DNA of 64,000 nucleotides from Kitasatospora kifunensis (lineage in GTDB: Bacteria; Actinomycetota; Actinomycetes; Streptomycetales; Streptomycetaceae), in NCBI RefSeq assembly GCF_014203855.1, contig NZ_JACHJV010000001.1:4836001-4900000 (forward strand). Reading direction: 5' to 3'. Below, one piece after another: positions 26,807 to 36,586 of this stretch; position 1 is the first letter of the stretch; each line of letters opens with the position of its first letter. The notes beneath the pieces were generated by a model that saw only the letters and a list, made by a program, of their open reading frames with translations, was not told the origin of the DNA and did no database searches. Position numbers and translations under genes: made by a program.

Positions 26807-27887
26807 CGAACCGCTCGTGCTGGGCATCGAGACCTCATGCGACGAGACCGGTGTCGGCATCGTGCGCGGTACGACCCTGTTGGCCGACGCGGTGGCCTCC
26901 AGCGTCAACGACCACGCGAGGTTCGGCGGTGTGGTCCCGGAGATCGCCAGCCGGGCCCACCTGGAGGCGATGGTCCCCACCATCCAGCGCGCGCTGGACA
27001 CCGCCGGGATCAAGGCGAGCGACCTGGACGGCATCGCGGTGACCGCGGGTCCGGGCCTGGCCGGCGCACTGCTCGTCGGGGTCAGCGCGGCGAAGGCGTA
27101 CGCCTGGGCGCTGGACAAGCCGCTGTACGGGGTCAACCACCTCGCCTCGCACATCTGCGTGGACCAGCTGGAGCACGGCCGGCTGCCCGAGCCGACGATG
27201 GCGCTGCTGGTCTCCGGCGGCCACTCCTCGCTGCTGCTGACCGGCGACATCACCGCCGACGTGCGCCCGCTCGGCGCCACCATCGACGACGCGGCCGGCG
27301 AGGCCTTCGACAAGGTGGCCCGGGTGCTCGGCCTCGGCTTCCCCGGTGGCCCGGTGGTGGACCGGATGGCCCGCACCGGCGACCGCAAGGCGATCCACTT
27401 CCCGCGCGGCCTCAGCGGCCCCAAGGACCCCGCCTTCGACTTCTCCTTCTCCGGCCTGAAGACCGCGGTGGCCCGCTGGGTGGAGGCCAAGCGACGGGCC
27501 GGCGAGGAGGTGCCGGTGGCGGACGTCGCGGCCTCCTTCCAGGAGGCGGTCACCGACGTGCTGACCCGTAAGGCGGTCAAGGCCTGCCAGGAGCACGGCG
27601 TCGACCACCTGATGATCGGCGGCGGCGTGGCGGCCAACTCCCGGCTGCGCGCGATGGCCGAGCAGCGCTGCGAACGGGCGGGCATCCGGTTGCGGGTGCC
27701 GCGCCCGGGTCTGTGTACGGACAACGGCGCGATGGTGGCGGCCCTGGGCGCCGAGATGGTCTGGCGCAATCGCACCCCTTCGGCGCTGGACCTCTCGGCG
27801 GACTCCTCGCTGCCGGTCACCGAGGTCTCGGTACCGCACGGCGACCTGCACGGCGAGGCCTACCGCGCGCTGGACGGCCAGGCGTGA
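26799..27887 (+). CDS. tsaD: tRNA threonylcarbamoyladenosine transferase TsaD
   Basis: Encodes the 362-residue catalytic subunit that transfers the threonylcarbamoyl group to A37 of tRNA. The ASKHA fold begins LVLGIETSCDETGVGIV, and the metal-binding His residues are in NHLASHI; the nucleotide-binding SGGHSSLLL and GGGVAANSRLR are also present. It overlaps rimI by eight bases. Its TGA overlaps the GTG of a small gene by four bases. Confidence 0.97.
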   Translation: MADEPLVLGIETSCDETGVGIVRGTTLLADAVASSVNDHARFGGVVPEIASRAHLEAMVPTIQRALDTAGIKASDLDGIAVTAGPGLAGALLVGVSAAKAYAWALDKPLYGVNHLASHICVDQLEHGRLPEPTMALLVSGGHSSLLLTGDITADVRPLGATIDDAAGEAFDKVARVLGLGFPGGPVVDRMARTGDRKAIHFPRGLSGPKDPAFDFSFSGLKTAVARWVEAKRRAGEEVPVADVAASFQEAVTDVLTRKAVKACQEHGVDHLMIGGGVAANSRLRAMAEQRCERAGIRLRVPRPGLCTDNGAMVAALGAEMVWRNRTPSALDLSADSSLPVTEVSVPHGDLHGEAYRALDGQA

Positions 27888-28153
27888 GTGAGGCGGCGAT
27901 GTGGGAGGCCAAGGCGGCCGAGGGGCGCGGCGCCGAGCTGCTCGCCTGGGCCCGCGAGCAGGCGCTGCCCGTGCTGGCGGCGGCGGCCGACCGGGTCGAG
28001 CTGTTCAGCGCGCCCGGGGAGCGGGTGCTGCTGATCAGCTGGTGGCCCGAGGAGGTGGCGCCGCTCGCGCCGCCGCAGCCGCCGGCCGAGCTGCTGAGCC
28101 GTCCGGTGCACCGCTGGGCCTTCCACAGCGAGCTGGTGGTTGAGGCAGGGTAG
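27884..28153 (+). CDS. Hypothetical protein coupled to tsaD
   Basis: An 89-residue protein of unknown function (MSEAAMWEAKAAEGRGAELL at the start). It has no signal peptide or membrane helix; the middle (VELFSAPGERVLLISWWP) looks like a beta-strand pair and the C-terminus has PVHRWAFHSEL. The GTG overlaps the tsaD stop by four bases, which suggests coupled translation and a stable cellular protein. An ATG 15 bases later is an alternative start. Confidence 0.6.
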   Translation: MSEAAMWEAKAAEGRGAELLAWAREQALPVLAAAADRVELFSAPGERVLLISWWPEEVAPLAPPQPPAELLSRPVHRWAFHSELVVEAG

Positions 28154-28218
28154 CGTTCGGAGTCTGAACGAAACCTGATCGAAGCCTGATCGAAGACGCA
28201 AGTTGGGGGCGGGACGCC

Positions 28219-29166
28219 GTGAAGAGGTACGACAGGAGCCGGCTGACGGCGTTCACGGCGGGTGCGCTCGCCCTGGCCGCGGCGGTCACCGTCAGCGGCT
28301 GCGGCAGCAGCGGTGGCGGTGGCGGCAAGGACGCGGCCGCCCCGCAGGGCGCCGCCCCGGTGAGCGGTTCGCCGGCCGTCGCCCCGAGCGGTGCCGCCCC
28401 CGCCGCCTCGCCGAGCGCCTCGGCGTCGGCCCCGGCCGGTCAGGTGCCGGCCGGTCAGGTGTCGGCCGCTGCCTGGGCCAAGTGGAACGTCCCGCCGCTG
28501 CCCGCCGCCCCGCCGGTGCCCGCCGACAAGCCGATCAAGCTGACGAAGACCGGCCAGGTCCCGGTGATCAGCAACATCCCCACCACCGACAAGGTGGTCT
28601 TCGTGACCCTCGACGACGGTGCGGAGAAGGACCCCAAGTTCATCGAGATGATGAACGACCTGAAGGTCCCGATCACCATGTTCCTGATGGACGACGCGAT
28701 CAAGAACAACTACGGCTACTTCAAGCCCCTGCAGGCGGCCGGCAATTCGATCCAGAACCACACGCTGCACCACCCGCAGATGAGCACCAAGTCGGCCGCC
28801 GCGCAGAAGAACGAGGTCTGCGGCGACCAGCAGGTGCTGACCCAGCAGTACGGCACCGCCCCGATCCTGTTCCGCCCGCCCTACGGCGACGGCGCCCACA
28901 CGCCGACCCTGAACACCGCCGTGCAGGAGTGCGGTCCGCGCGCGATCGTGCTGTGGCGCGAGAGCATGCAGATCCACGACATGCAGTACCAGAGCGGCGA
29001 CAAGAAGCTGAAGCCCGGCGACATCATCCTGGCCCACTTCCGCGGCCCCACGGACCTCAAGGGCGAGACGATGACCCAGATGTTCGGCGAGCTGCTCAGC
29101 CGGATCCAGGAGCAGGGCTTCGCGGTGGCCCGCTTGGACGACTACATCGCGCCGCCGGCCGGCTGA
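28219..29166 (+). CDS. Polysaccharide deacetylase family lipoprotein
   Basis: A 315-residue exported protein. The signal ends in a lipobox VSGC with Cys28, followed by a Ser/Ala/Pro-rich linker to about residue 90. The NodB domain has VFVTLDDGAE (metal and catalytic Asp), NHTLHHP (two His ligands), FRPPYGDG and a final LAHFRG. Such enzymes remove N-acetyl groups from peptidoglycan or chitin. GTG at 28219 is preceded by GGGGGCGGGAC. Its 3' end overlaps the convergent methyltransferase by 25 bases. Substrate unknown. Confidence 0.88.
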   Translation: MKRYDRSRLTAFTAGALALAAAVTVSGCGSSGGGGGKDAAAPQGAAPVSGSPAVAPSGAAPAASPSASASAPAGQVPAGQVSAAAWAKWNVPPLPAAPPVPADKPIKLTKTGQVPVISNIPTTDKVVFVTLDDGAEKDPKFIEMMNDLKVPITMFLMDDAIKNNYGYFKPLQAAGNSIQNHTLHHPQMSTKSAAAQKNEVCGDQQVLTQQYGTAPILFRPPYGDGAHTPTLNTAVQECGPRAIVLWRESMQIHDMQYQSGDKKLKPGDIILAHFRGPTDLKGETMTQMFGELLSRIQEQGFAVARLDDYIAPPAG

Positions 29167-30326
29167 GCCAGCAGCATGGCCGGGGTGTCGGCGATCCGGG
29201 TCAGGAAGACCGTCGCCGAGTTCGGCCCCTCGGGCTTGAGCTGCCGACGCAGCTCCTCGGGGGTCAGCCCGATGCCGCGCTTCTTGATCACCACCGTGCC
29301 CACCGCCCGCTGCCGCAGCAGCGCCTTGAGCTTCTTGACGTTGAACGGAAGCACGTCGGTGATCTCGTAGGCGTGGGCGTAGCTGGTGGGCGTCAGTTGA
29401 TCCGAGGTCAGGTAGGCGATCATCGGGTCGATCAGGGTGGCGTCCAACCGCTCGGCGACCTCGGCGACCAGGTGGGCGCGGATCACGGCGCCGTCCGGTT
29501 CGTAGAGGTAGCGGCGCACCGGCCCGGCGGGCGGGTCGGGGAGGCGGCCGCCGGTGAGGGTGTGCGGGCCAGGCAGCAGAGTGGCGCGGTGCGGGGCGTC
29601 GGCGGCCGGCCCGGTGCCGAACCAGAGCACGGCCTCCTTGACCTCGCCGTGGTCGGAGACCCACTCCGCCTCGGCGTCCTCGGGCACCGCCTCGTGCGGG
29701 ATGCCCGGCGCGACCTTGAGCGCGCCGAAGCGGGTGCGGCGGCCGGCCTCGATGGCCCAGGAGAGCGGCGGGGAGTAGGCGGCGGGGTCGAAGACGCGGC
29801 CTTTGGCGGTGCGGCGCGCCGGGTCGGTGAAGACGGCGTCGAAGCCGTCCACCGACACCTCGGTGACGTCCGCGCAGCGCACCTCGATCAGCTCGGTCAA
29901 GCCCAGCGCGGCGGCGTTCGCGGTGGCCACCGCGCAGGTCAGCGGATCCCGGTCGACGGCCAGCACCGAGATGCCGGCCCGGGCCAGCGCGATCGCGTCG
30001 CCGCCGATGCCGCCGCACAGGTCGGCCAGCCGGTGCACCCCGAGTGCGGCGAAGCGCTGGGCCCGCCAGTGGGCGACGGTGCGCCGGGTGGACTGCTCGA
30101 CCCCGTTGGGGGTGAAGTACATCCGCCGCGCGTCGTCCCCGAACTTCGCCTCGGCCCGCTGACGCAGTCGCGCCTGACCCAGGGCCGCCGAGACCAGTTC
30201 CGCCGGGTGCTCCCGCCGCAGCCGGGTGGCCAGCGCCAACTCCTGCTCGGGGGCGTACTCGTGCAGTTCGTCCAGCAGCCGCTGTCCTGGCTCGGTCAGC
30301 AGCTGCTCAAAGGTCTCGGTCTCCAC
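29142..30326 (-). CDS. Class I SAM-dependent methyltransferase with THUMP-like C-terminal domain
   Basis: A 394-residue protein. The Rossmann methyltransferase core spans about 95-200, with the SAM loop LADLCGGIGGDAIALA, the acidic AVDRD and the DAVFTDPARR motif in place of the usual DPPY catalytic loop. The region after about 290 (LPFNVKKLKALLRQ...VVIKKRG) matches the THUMP-like domain seen in actinobacterial members, so an RNA substrate is likely. It stands alone, convergent with the deacetylase and divergent from groES. Confidence 0.85.
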   Translation of the reverse strand: METETFEQLLTEPGQRLLDELHEYAPEQELALATRLRREHPAELVSAALGQARLRQRAEAKFGDDARRMYFTPNGVEQSTRRTVAHWRAQRFAALGVHRLADLCGGIGGDAIALARAGISVLAVDRDPLTCAVATANAAALGLTELIEVRCADVTEVSVDGFDAVFTDPARRTAKGRVFDPAAYSPPLSWAIEAGRRTRFGALKVAPGIPHEAVPEDAEAEWVSDHGEVKEAVLWFGTGPAADAPHRATLLPGPHTLTGGRLPDPPAGPVRRYLYEPDGAVIRAHLVAEVAERLDATLIDPMIAYLTSDQLTPTSYAHAYEITDVLPFNVKKLKALLRQRAVGTVVIKKRGIGLTPEELRRQLKPEGPNSATVFLTRIADTPAMLLAQPAGGAM

Positions 30327-30452
30327 CCGCCCATTCGATCACGGCAGGAGCGGCAGCACGCCGAGCAGCGTCAGGCCGGCAGTCTGTCCGGGCCCGCGGG
30401 CCGGCGCACATGAGTACGGGTACTCGGATTCCCACGGTTCGTCAGCGCGCCG

Positions 30453-30479
30453 TTGGCACTCTGGTTGACTGAGTGCTAA
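30453..30479. promoter_or_regulatory. CIRCE element 1 (HrcA operator)
   Basis: TTGGCACTC-N9-GAGTGCTAA, the canonical heat-shock operator bound by the HrcA repressor. It covers the -35 box of the groES promoter. Confidence 0.92.
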
Positions 30480-30493
30480 CCGCGGCCTAAGGT
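30465..30493 (+). promoter_or_regulatory. groES-groEL1 promoter
   Basis: TTGACT at 30465-30470 and TAAGGT at 30488-30493 with a 17-base spacer. It lies between and partly under two CIRCE sites, so HrcA binding blocks the -35 region and the start region. Confidence 0.75.
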
Positions 30494-30498
30494 CGTTC

Positions 30499-30526
30499 CT
30501 GGCACTCCCCCCAGGGGGAGTGCTAA
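30499..30526. promoter_or_regulatory. CIRCE-like element 2
   Basis: TGGCACTC and GAGTGCTAA arms with a 10-base spacer instead of nine; the inner bases extend the repeat (GCACTCCCCC-CA-GGGGGAGTGC). It falls at the expected transcription start. It could also act as an mRNA 5' hairpin. Confidence 0.75.
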
Positions 30527-30621
30527 TGCGACAGTGCTGGCCTGACCCCCGCGACGGCAGGCCGTCGGTGTCGCCACCTACCTGTTAGACAACCCCGTAA
30601 TCTCCGAAGGGGAACTCGGAC

Positions 30622-30930
30622 GTGACCACCGCCAGCAGCAAGGTTGCCATCAAGCCGCTTGAGGACCGCATCGTGGTCCAGCCGCTCGACGCCGAGACCA
30701 CCACGGCCTCCGGCCTGGTTATCCCGGACACCGCCAAGGAGAAGCCCCAGGAGGGCGTTGTCCTGGCCGTCGGCCCGGGCCGCTTCGAGGATGGCCAGCG
30801 CCTGCCGCTCGACGTCGCCGTCGGCGACATCGTCCTGTACTCGAAGTACGGCGGCACCGAGGTGAAGTTCAAGGGCGAGGAGTACCTCGTCCTCTCGGCG
30901 CGCGACGTTCTCGCCATTGTCGAGAAGTAA
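30622..30930 (+). CDS. groES: Co-chaperonin GroES
   Basis: Encodes the 102-residue GroES, the heptameric lid of the GroEL folding chamber. The KPLEDRIVVQPLDAETTT start, the mobile loop, the roof segment and ILYSKYGGTEVK-like motif (IVLYSKYGGTEVKFKGEEYL) are typical. The GTG at 30622 follows a GAAGGGGAAC site. It heads the heat-shock operon with groEL1, controlled by HrcA through two CIRCE sites. Confidence 0.97.
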   Translation: MTTASSKVAIKPLEDRIVVQPLDAETTTASGLVIPDTAKEKPQEGVVLAVGPGRFEDGQRLPLDVAVGDIVLYSKYGGTEVKFKGEEYLVLSARDVLAIVEK

Positions 30931-31099
30931 GTCGAGCAGTTAAGCAGTCCGGCGGACCTGACGGTCTGTCGTCTGGCCCCGCCCCGGATCCGTGTCTCCC
31001 TGCCCGGCAACTGCCGTAGGGGCTCAAGACAGGGGCCCGGGGCGCGGCTGTTGGTCCACCTGACGTCACGTAACGCAGATATCCCGAGGAAACGGAATC

Positions 31100-32731
<1,632 letters not shown>

Positions 32732-32800
32732 CCCGAGCCGGTAGCGCGCGCCTGAGCGCGCCGCCCCTCGCGCGGCCCCTTTCCTAAGGGCCCCGCTCGT

Positions 32801-32837
32801 GGCCCGGTCACCCCTGCTCAGCGGGGGTGACCGGGCC
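32801..32837 (+). terminator. Terminator after groEL1
   Basis: GGCCCGGTCACCCC pairs perfectly with its complement across a nine-base loop, 70 bases past the groEL1 stop and before the LysR gene. Confidence 0.8.
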
Positions 32838-32882
32838 TCACGCGTGTTCGGGTGCCCGGGCCGGGCGGCGTACGGTTGGCGC

Positions 32883-33893
32883 ATGATCGAGGCTCGTCAT
32901 CTCCGTGTCCTGCGCGCGGTCGCCCGCACCGGCTCCTTCTCCGCCGCGTCGCGTGAGCTGGGCTGCACCCAGCCGGCGGTCAGCCAGCAGATGAAGGCGC
33001 TGGAGAAGGCGGTGGGTCTGCCGCTGGTGGCCCGCTCCGGGCGCGGGGTGCAGCTGAGCGAGGCCGGTGAGGTGCTGCTCAAGCACGCCGCGGGGATCCT
33101 GGCCGGTCTCTCGGCAGCCGAGCAGGAGGTGGCCGCGATCGCGGGCCTGCGGGCCGGACGGGTGCGGCTGGTCTCGTTCCCGACCGCGAGTTCCACCCTG
33201 GTGCCGCCCGCCGTCGCCCGACTGCGCGACGCCCATCCGGGGGTGCGCGTGTCGCTGGTGGAGGCCGAGCCGCCGGAGTCGCTGGCGATGCTGCGCGGTG
33301 GCGAGTGCGAGATCGCGTTGGCCTTCCGCTACCCGGGGGAGAACTCCGGCTCCCCGGAACCCGCCGCCGCCCCCGTGCACGGCGCCTCACGGGCCGCGCG
33401 GGCCGCCGCGGTGCTGGCCGCGGCCGAGACGGCGGCTGCGGGCGACTGGTCCGAGCTGGTGGTCCGCCCGCTACTGGCGGATCCGCTGGTCGGTCTGCTG
33501 CCGGTCGGCCACCCGCTGGCCGACCGTGGCGAGGGGCACCCGGTGGAGCTGGCCGAGCTGGCCGAGGAGCAGTGGATCGCGGGCTGCCCGCAGTGTCGCG
33601 GCCATCTGGTGGAGCTCTGCGCCGCTGCGGGCTTCGCGCCCCGGATCGACTTCGCGACCGACGACTACCCGGCCGTGGTCGGCCTGGTCGCCGCGGGCCT
33701 GGGGGTCGCGGTGCTGCCGAGCCTGGCGCTGGCGGCGGTGCGGCCCGACGCGGTGGCCGCGGTCCCGGTGCACGCGGCCTCCGGCGGGCCCGCGGTGCGT
33801 GAGGTGGTGGCGCTCACCCTGCCCGACCTGGCCGAGGTGCCGGCCGTCGCCCTCATGCTCGACCGGCTCGCCACGGTGGCGGCCGGCCGCTGA
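32883..33893 (+). CDS. LysR family transcriptional regulator
   Basis: A 336-residue regulator. The winged HTH (residues 1-60: RHLRVLRAVARTGSFSAASR and CTQPAVSQQMKALE) is followed by a LysR effector domain split by an Ala-rich insertion at about 165-190. The CPQCRGH segment near residue 240 carries two Cys that might sense redox or metal. TACGGT ends six bases before the ATG without a ribosome site, so the mRNA may be leaderless. No adjacent target operon is evident; the inducer is unknown. Confidence 0.9.
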   Translation: MIEARHLRVLRAVARTGSFSAASRELGCTQPAVSQQMKALEKAVGLPLVARSGRGVQLSEAGEVLLKHAAGILAGLSAAEQEVAAIAGLRAGRVRLVSFPTASSTLVPPAVARLRDAHPGVRVSLVEAEPPESLAMLRGGECEIALAFRYPGENSGSPEPAAAPVHGASRAARAAAVLAAAETAAAGDWSELVVRPLLADPLVGLLPVGHPLADRGEGHPVELAELAEEQWIAGCPQCRGHLVELCAAAGFAPRIDFATDDYPAVVGLVAAGLGVAVLPSLALAAVRPDAVAAVPVHAASGGPAVREVVALTLPDLAEVPAVALMLDRLATVAAGR

Positions 33894-33979
33894 AGGGATG
33901 CCGAGGTCTGGGCCGGCGGGGCTGACCCGGGCCGGGCGAGCGAACAGCTGAGCGAAGAAACGTTTCCTCTGGTCAGCGG

Positions 33980-34294
33980 CTACTGATGAGCGGTCAGCGG
34001 CACCTCGACCAGCCGGTTGCGCGCGCGGCCCTGCAGCTCCTCGCGCTCGTCCTCGGTGAGGCCGCCCCAGACGCCGTACGGCTCCCGGACCGCCAGGGCG
34101 TGCGCTGCGCACTCGGTCCGTACGGGGCAGCGCATGCAGACCTCCTTGGCGCTCTGCTCGCGTGAGCTGCGCGCGGCGCCGCGTTCCCCCTCGGGGTGGA
34201 AGAAGAGCGAACTGTCCACGCCGCGGCAGGCGGCGGAGAGCTGCCAGTCCCACAGGTCCGCGTTCGGGCCAGGGAGTCGGGAGAAATCGGCCAT
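33980..34294 (-). CDS. whiD: WhiB-family iron-sulfur regulator WhiD
   Basis: A 104-residue Wbl protein. Four Cys (C23, C53, C56, C62 in AACRG, CMRC and TEC) ligate a [4Fe-4S] cluster, and the GVWGG turn (74-78) precedes the basic helix that touches DNA and the sigma factor. The start MADFSRLPGPNADLWDWQ and the position divergent from bldM match streptomycete WhiD, needed for late spore maturation; mycobacterial WhiB3 holds the same place. The name rests on synteny and remembered family sequence. Confidence 0.85.
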   Translation of the reverse strand: MADFSRLPGPNADLWDWQLSAACRGVDSSLFFHPEGERGAARSSREQSAKEVCMRCPVRTECAAHALAVREPYGVWGGLTEDEREELQGRARNRLVEVPLTAHQ

Positions 34295-34381
34295 GGCTCA
34301 TTCCCTTCGAGTCGTCCGACAGCCGTTCGGCGAGGCTTCGAGGCGCCGGGATGGACACCTGGAAATATGACTTACGACATG

Positions 34382-34403
34382 CTGTGGGACAAGTCACCCA
34401 CAG
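34382..34403. promoter_or_regulatory. Inverted repeat upstream of whiD
   Basis: CTGTGGG-N8-CCCACAG, symmetric, about 90 bases upstream of the whiD start. It overlaps the candidate whiD -35 region and is a plausible operator for a developmental regulator; no known box is recognised. Confidence 0.4.
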
Positions 34404-34661
34404 AGTCACACAACAGTCAATGATCGTACAAAAGCCATAAAAACGGACGAAGGGCGCTGGAAAGCGGTCGGGTTCGTTGTGGCAATCGGGTGGCCTGGTG
34501 TGTCGGCGCCGCCCGCCGTCGGGCTGCCACCAGGCCGTACCCCGGCGTGCGCGGCGCGCGCCGATTGTGCGTGTTGAGCACAAAAGAGCGGTGTTTGCCC
34601 CGCGATGCGGCTGATCCGTAATGGGTTGGCCACGTACAGTGGTGGAGATGGCCCTGAAGGC

Positions 34662-34689
34662 CGTAACTCATTCGAGTGATGGTCGTTGG
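34662..34689 (+). promoter_or_regulatory. Sigma-BldN-type promoter of bldM
   Basis: CGTAAC at 34662-34667 and CGTTGG at 34684-34689 with a 16-base spacer, close to the CGTAAC-N16-CGTTGA pattern known for the sigma-BldN-dependent bldM promoter in Streptomyces. Confidence 0.7.
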
Positions 34690-34756
34690 AAGTGCGGAGA
34701 GTGTTCGTACCAGCCAGGAGGCTCAACGTGACGCGGATCAGCTGCGGAGGACGGTC

Positions 34757-35368
34757 ATGACTTCCGTTCTCGTTTGCGACGATTCACCGCTTGCCCGGGA
34801 GGCGCTGCGCCGTGCGGTGGCGACCGTGCCGGGTGTCGACCGGGTGACCACGGCGACGAACGGTGAGGAGGTCCTCCGCCGCTGGGTGGCCGACCGCTCC
34901 GATCTCGTCCTGATGGATGTCCGGATGCCCGGACTGGGCGGGGTCGAGACGGTTCGGCGGCTGCTGTCCGCGGACCCGGGTGCCCGGATCATCATGCTCA
35001 CCGTCGCCGAGGACCTCGACGGTGTCGCGCTCGCGGTGGCCGCCGGGGCGCGCGGCTATCTGCACAAGGACGCTTCGCGGGCCGAGCTGCGGGCCACCGT
35101 CACCCAGGCGCTGGCCGATCCGACCTGGCGCCTGGCGCCGCGCCGGCTGCGCAGCCCGGACATGGGGGCGGCGCCCACCCTGACGGCCCGTGAGATCCAG
35201 GTGCTGGAGGGCATGAGCCATGGGCGGAGCAACGCCGAGATCGGTCGGGAGCTGTTCCTCTCCGAGGACACCGTGAAGACCCACGCCCGGCGGCTGTTCA
35301 AGAAGCTCGGCGCCTCGGACCGTGCCCACGCGGTGGCGCTCGGCTTCCGCTGGGGCCTGGTCCGCTGA
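34757..35368 (+). CDS. bldM: Developmental response regulator BldM
   Basis: A 203-residue atypical response regulator controlling aerial growth and sporulation. The receiver domain (1-120) has D8-D9 and D54, and the C-terminal LuxR-type HTH (about 137-200: LTAREIQVLEGMSHGRSNAE) binds DNA as a homodimer or with WhiI in studied species. ATG at 34757 follows GGAGG by six bases and gives exactly the known length; upstream in-frame ATGs are rejected. Neighbours whiD and the ECF sigma gene match the streptomycete order. Confidence 0.95.
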   Translation: MTSVLVCDDSPLAREALRRAVATVPGVDRVTTATNGEEVLRRWVADRSDLVLMDVRMPGLGGVETVRRLLSADPGARIIMLTVAEDLDGVALAVAAGARGYLHKDASRAELRATVTQALADPTWRLAPRRLRSPDMGAAPTLTAREIQVLEGMSHGRSNAEIGRELFLSEDTVKTHARRLFKKLGASDRAHAVALGFRWGLVR

Positions 35369-35386
35369 AGGTCCACCGGCCCGTGC

Positions 35387-35423
35387 CGCGCCCCTTCCTC
35401 CTCTGGACGGAGGGAGGGGCGCG
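35387..35423 (+). terminator. Terminator after bldM
   Basis: CGCGCCCCTTCCTCC pairs with GGAGGGAGGGGCGCG with one bulge, 18 bases past the bldM stop. Confidence 0.7.
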
Positions 35424-35593
35424 CCCGCTTTTCCTCGGGCGCGGCATAGGCCCTTCGGCCCGTCAGGCTGCACCATGGAGGGGTGGAGCACGGCGACGGT
35501 GGGAGCGGGGGTGGCTCGGTGGCGGATAACGTTCCGGTGCACAAGTCCGGACGCGGTGCAAGGTTTTCCGACGTGACCAGGCACCATGGACCG

Positions 35594-36265
35594 ATGCGCG
35601 ACGACGAGGCCGCCGACTCCGGCGAGGAAGCACCGGCCGCTGCCGTCTCCGGTAACTCCGGGGCCCGCGGCCGTAGGTCGTCCTCGGGCACCGGCACCTC
35701 GCCGCTGGTCGCCGAGCTGGTGTCGGCCGCGGTTCGCGGTGAAGGCCCGGCCACGGACGCCTTGTTGGCATACGTCCATCCGCTGGTGCTGCGCTACTGC
35801 CGTGGTCGGCTGGTCCGGCTGCCGGGCGGTGCCCGGCACCACGTGGACGACGTGGCCCAGGAGGTCTGCGTGGCGGTGCTCTGCGCGCTGCCCCGCTACC
35901 GGGACGAGGGGCGCCCGTTCGAGGCCTTCGTCTACAGCATCGCCGCGCACAAGATCGCCGACCTGCAGCGGGCCGCGATGCGCGGCCCCGGTTCGACGGT
36001 GATCCCGCCGGACGACCTGCCGGAGGTGCCGGACGAGGCGCTCGGCCCGGAGGAGCGGGCGCTGCTCAGCAGCGACGCCGCCTGGATGCGCGAACTGCTC
36101 TCCAACCTGCCGGCTCGTCAGCGTGAGCTGGTGCTGCTGCGGATCGCGGCCGGGCTCTCGGCCGAGGAGACCGGCGAGATGCTCGGGATGTCGCCCGGCG
36201 CCGTCCGGGTCGCCCAGCACCGGGCGCTCAGCCGGCTGCGGGCGCTCGCGGAGGAGTCGGCCTAG
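35594..36265 (+). CDS. shbA: ECF sigma factor, ShbA/SigD-like
   Basis: A sigma factor of about 223 residues. Region 2 (LVLRYCRGRLVRLPGG, DVAQEVCVAVLCALPRYRDEG, FVYSIAAHKIADLQRAA) and region 4 (LPARQRELVLLRIAAGLSAEETGEMLGMSPGAVRVAQHRAL) are intact. It resembles mycobacterial SigD and occupies the same slot between the whiB-like gene and guaB; in Streptomyces that gene is shbA, which drives hrdB. The start is uncertain: GTGs at 35573 and 35483 are in frame, but codon bias weakens before 35594. Confidence 0.8.
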   Translation: MRDDEAADSGEEAPAAAVSGNSGARGRRSSSGTGTSPLVAELVSAAVRGEGPATDALLAYVHPLVLRYCRGRLVRLPGGARHHVDDVAQEVCVAVLCALPRYRDEGRPFEAFVYSIAAHKIADLQRAAMRGPGSTVIPPDDLPEVPDEALGPEERALLSSDAAWMRELLSNLPARQRELVLLRIAAGLSAEETGEMLGMSPGAVRVAQHRALSRLRALAEESA

Positions 36266-36586
36266 CGTCGCGGTGGCCTGCGCGGTTGTGGAATGGCTCA
36301 CCATGGCCCGCTGTTGTCAAGGGGGCGCGACGCAGGCATTCGCCGCACCAGTACCATGGGGTATCGGCGCCTGGACAGGTTGCCAAAGATCCGCGCGGGC
36401 GGGCGGTCCTTTCTTGGATGTTCCTCCAAGCGGTTGCTTCTGGTGTCCTGGCCAGTGCCGGTGAGCGCGCGGGTGTGAGGAGGCCGTCACCACGGCCCAG
36501 CCACCCGGCAGAGCGACCCCTGCGCCCCCGACCCTCCGTAGGGCGCATCCGATCGACCGGCCGGCCACGGGAAGGTAGCCCCCACC
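36266..36586 (+). other. Region upstream of guaB (321 bases)
   Basis: No gene is supported here. A small perfect hairpin CTTGGA-TGTTCC-TCCAAG lies at 36413-36430. No promoter matches the consensus well; TTGTCA (about 36314) lacks a good -10. The guaB promoter and leader must lie here. GGAAGGTAG upstream of the ATG is the ribosome site. Confidence 0.4.

Larger units (their letters stand above)
34295..34756. other. Divergent whiD-bldM intergenic region (462 bases)
   Basis: This stretch, lower in GC than its surroundings, holds no gene. On the whiD side a 7-base inverted repeat CTGTGGG-N8-CCCACAG (34382-34403) and a candidate reverse promoter (TTGTCC-N17-CATATT, between about 34350 and 34395) are visible. 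On the bldM side there is a sigma-BldN-type promoter at 34662-34689. The middle is featureless to me. Confidence 0.5.
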
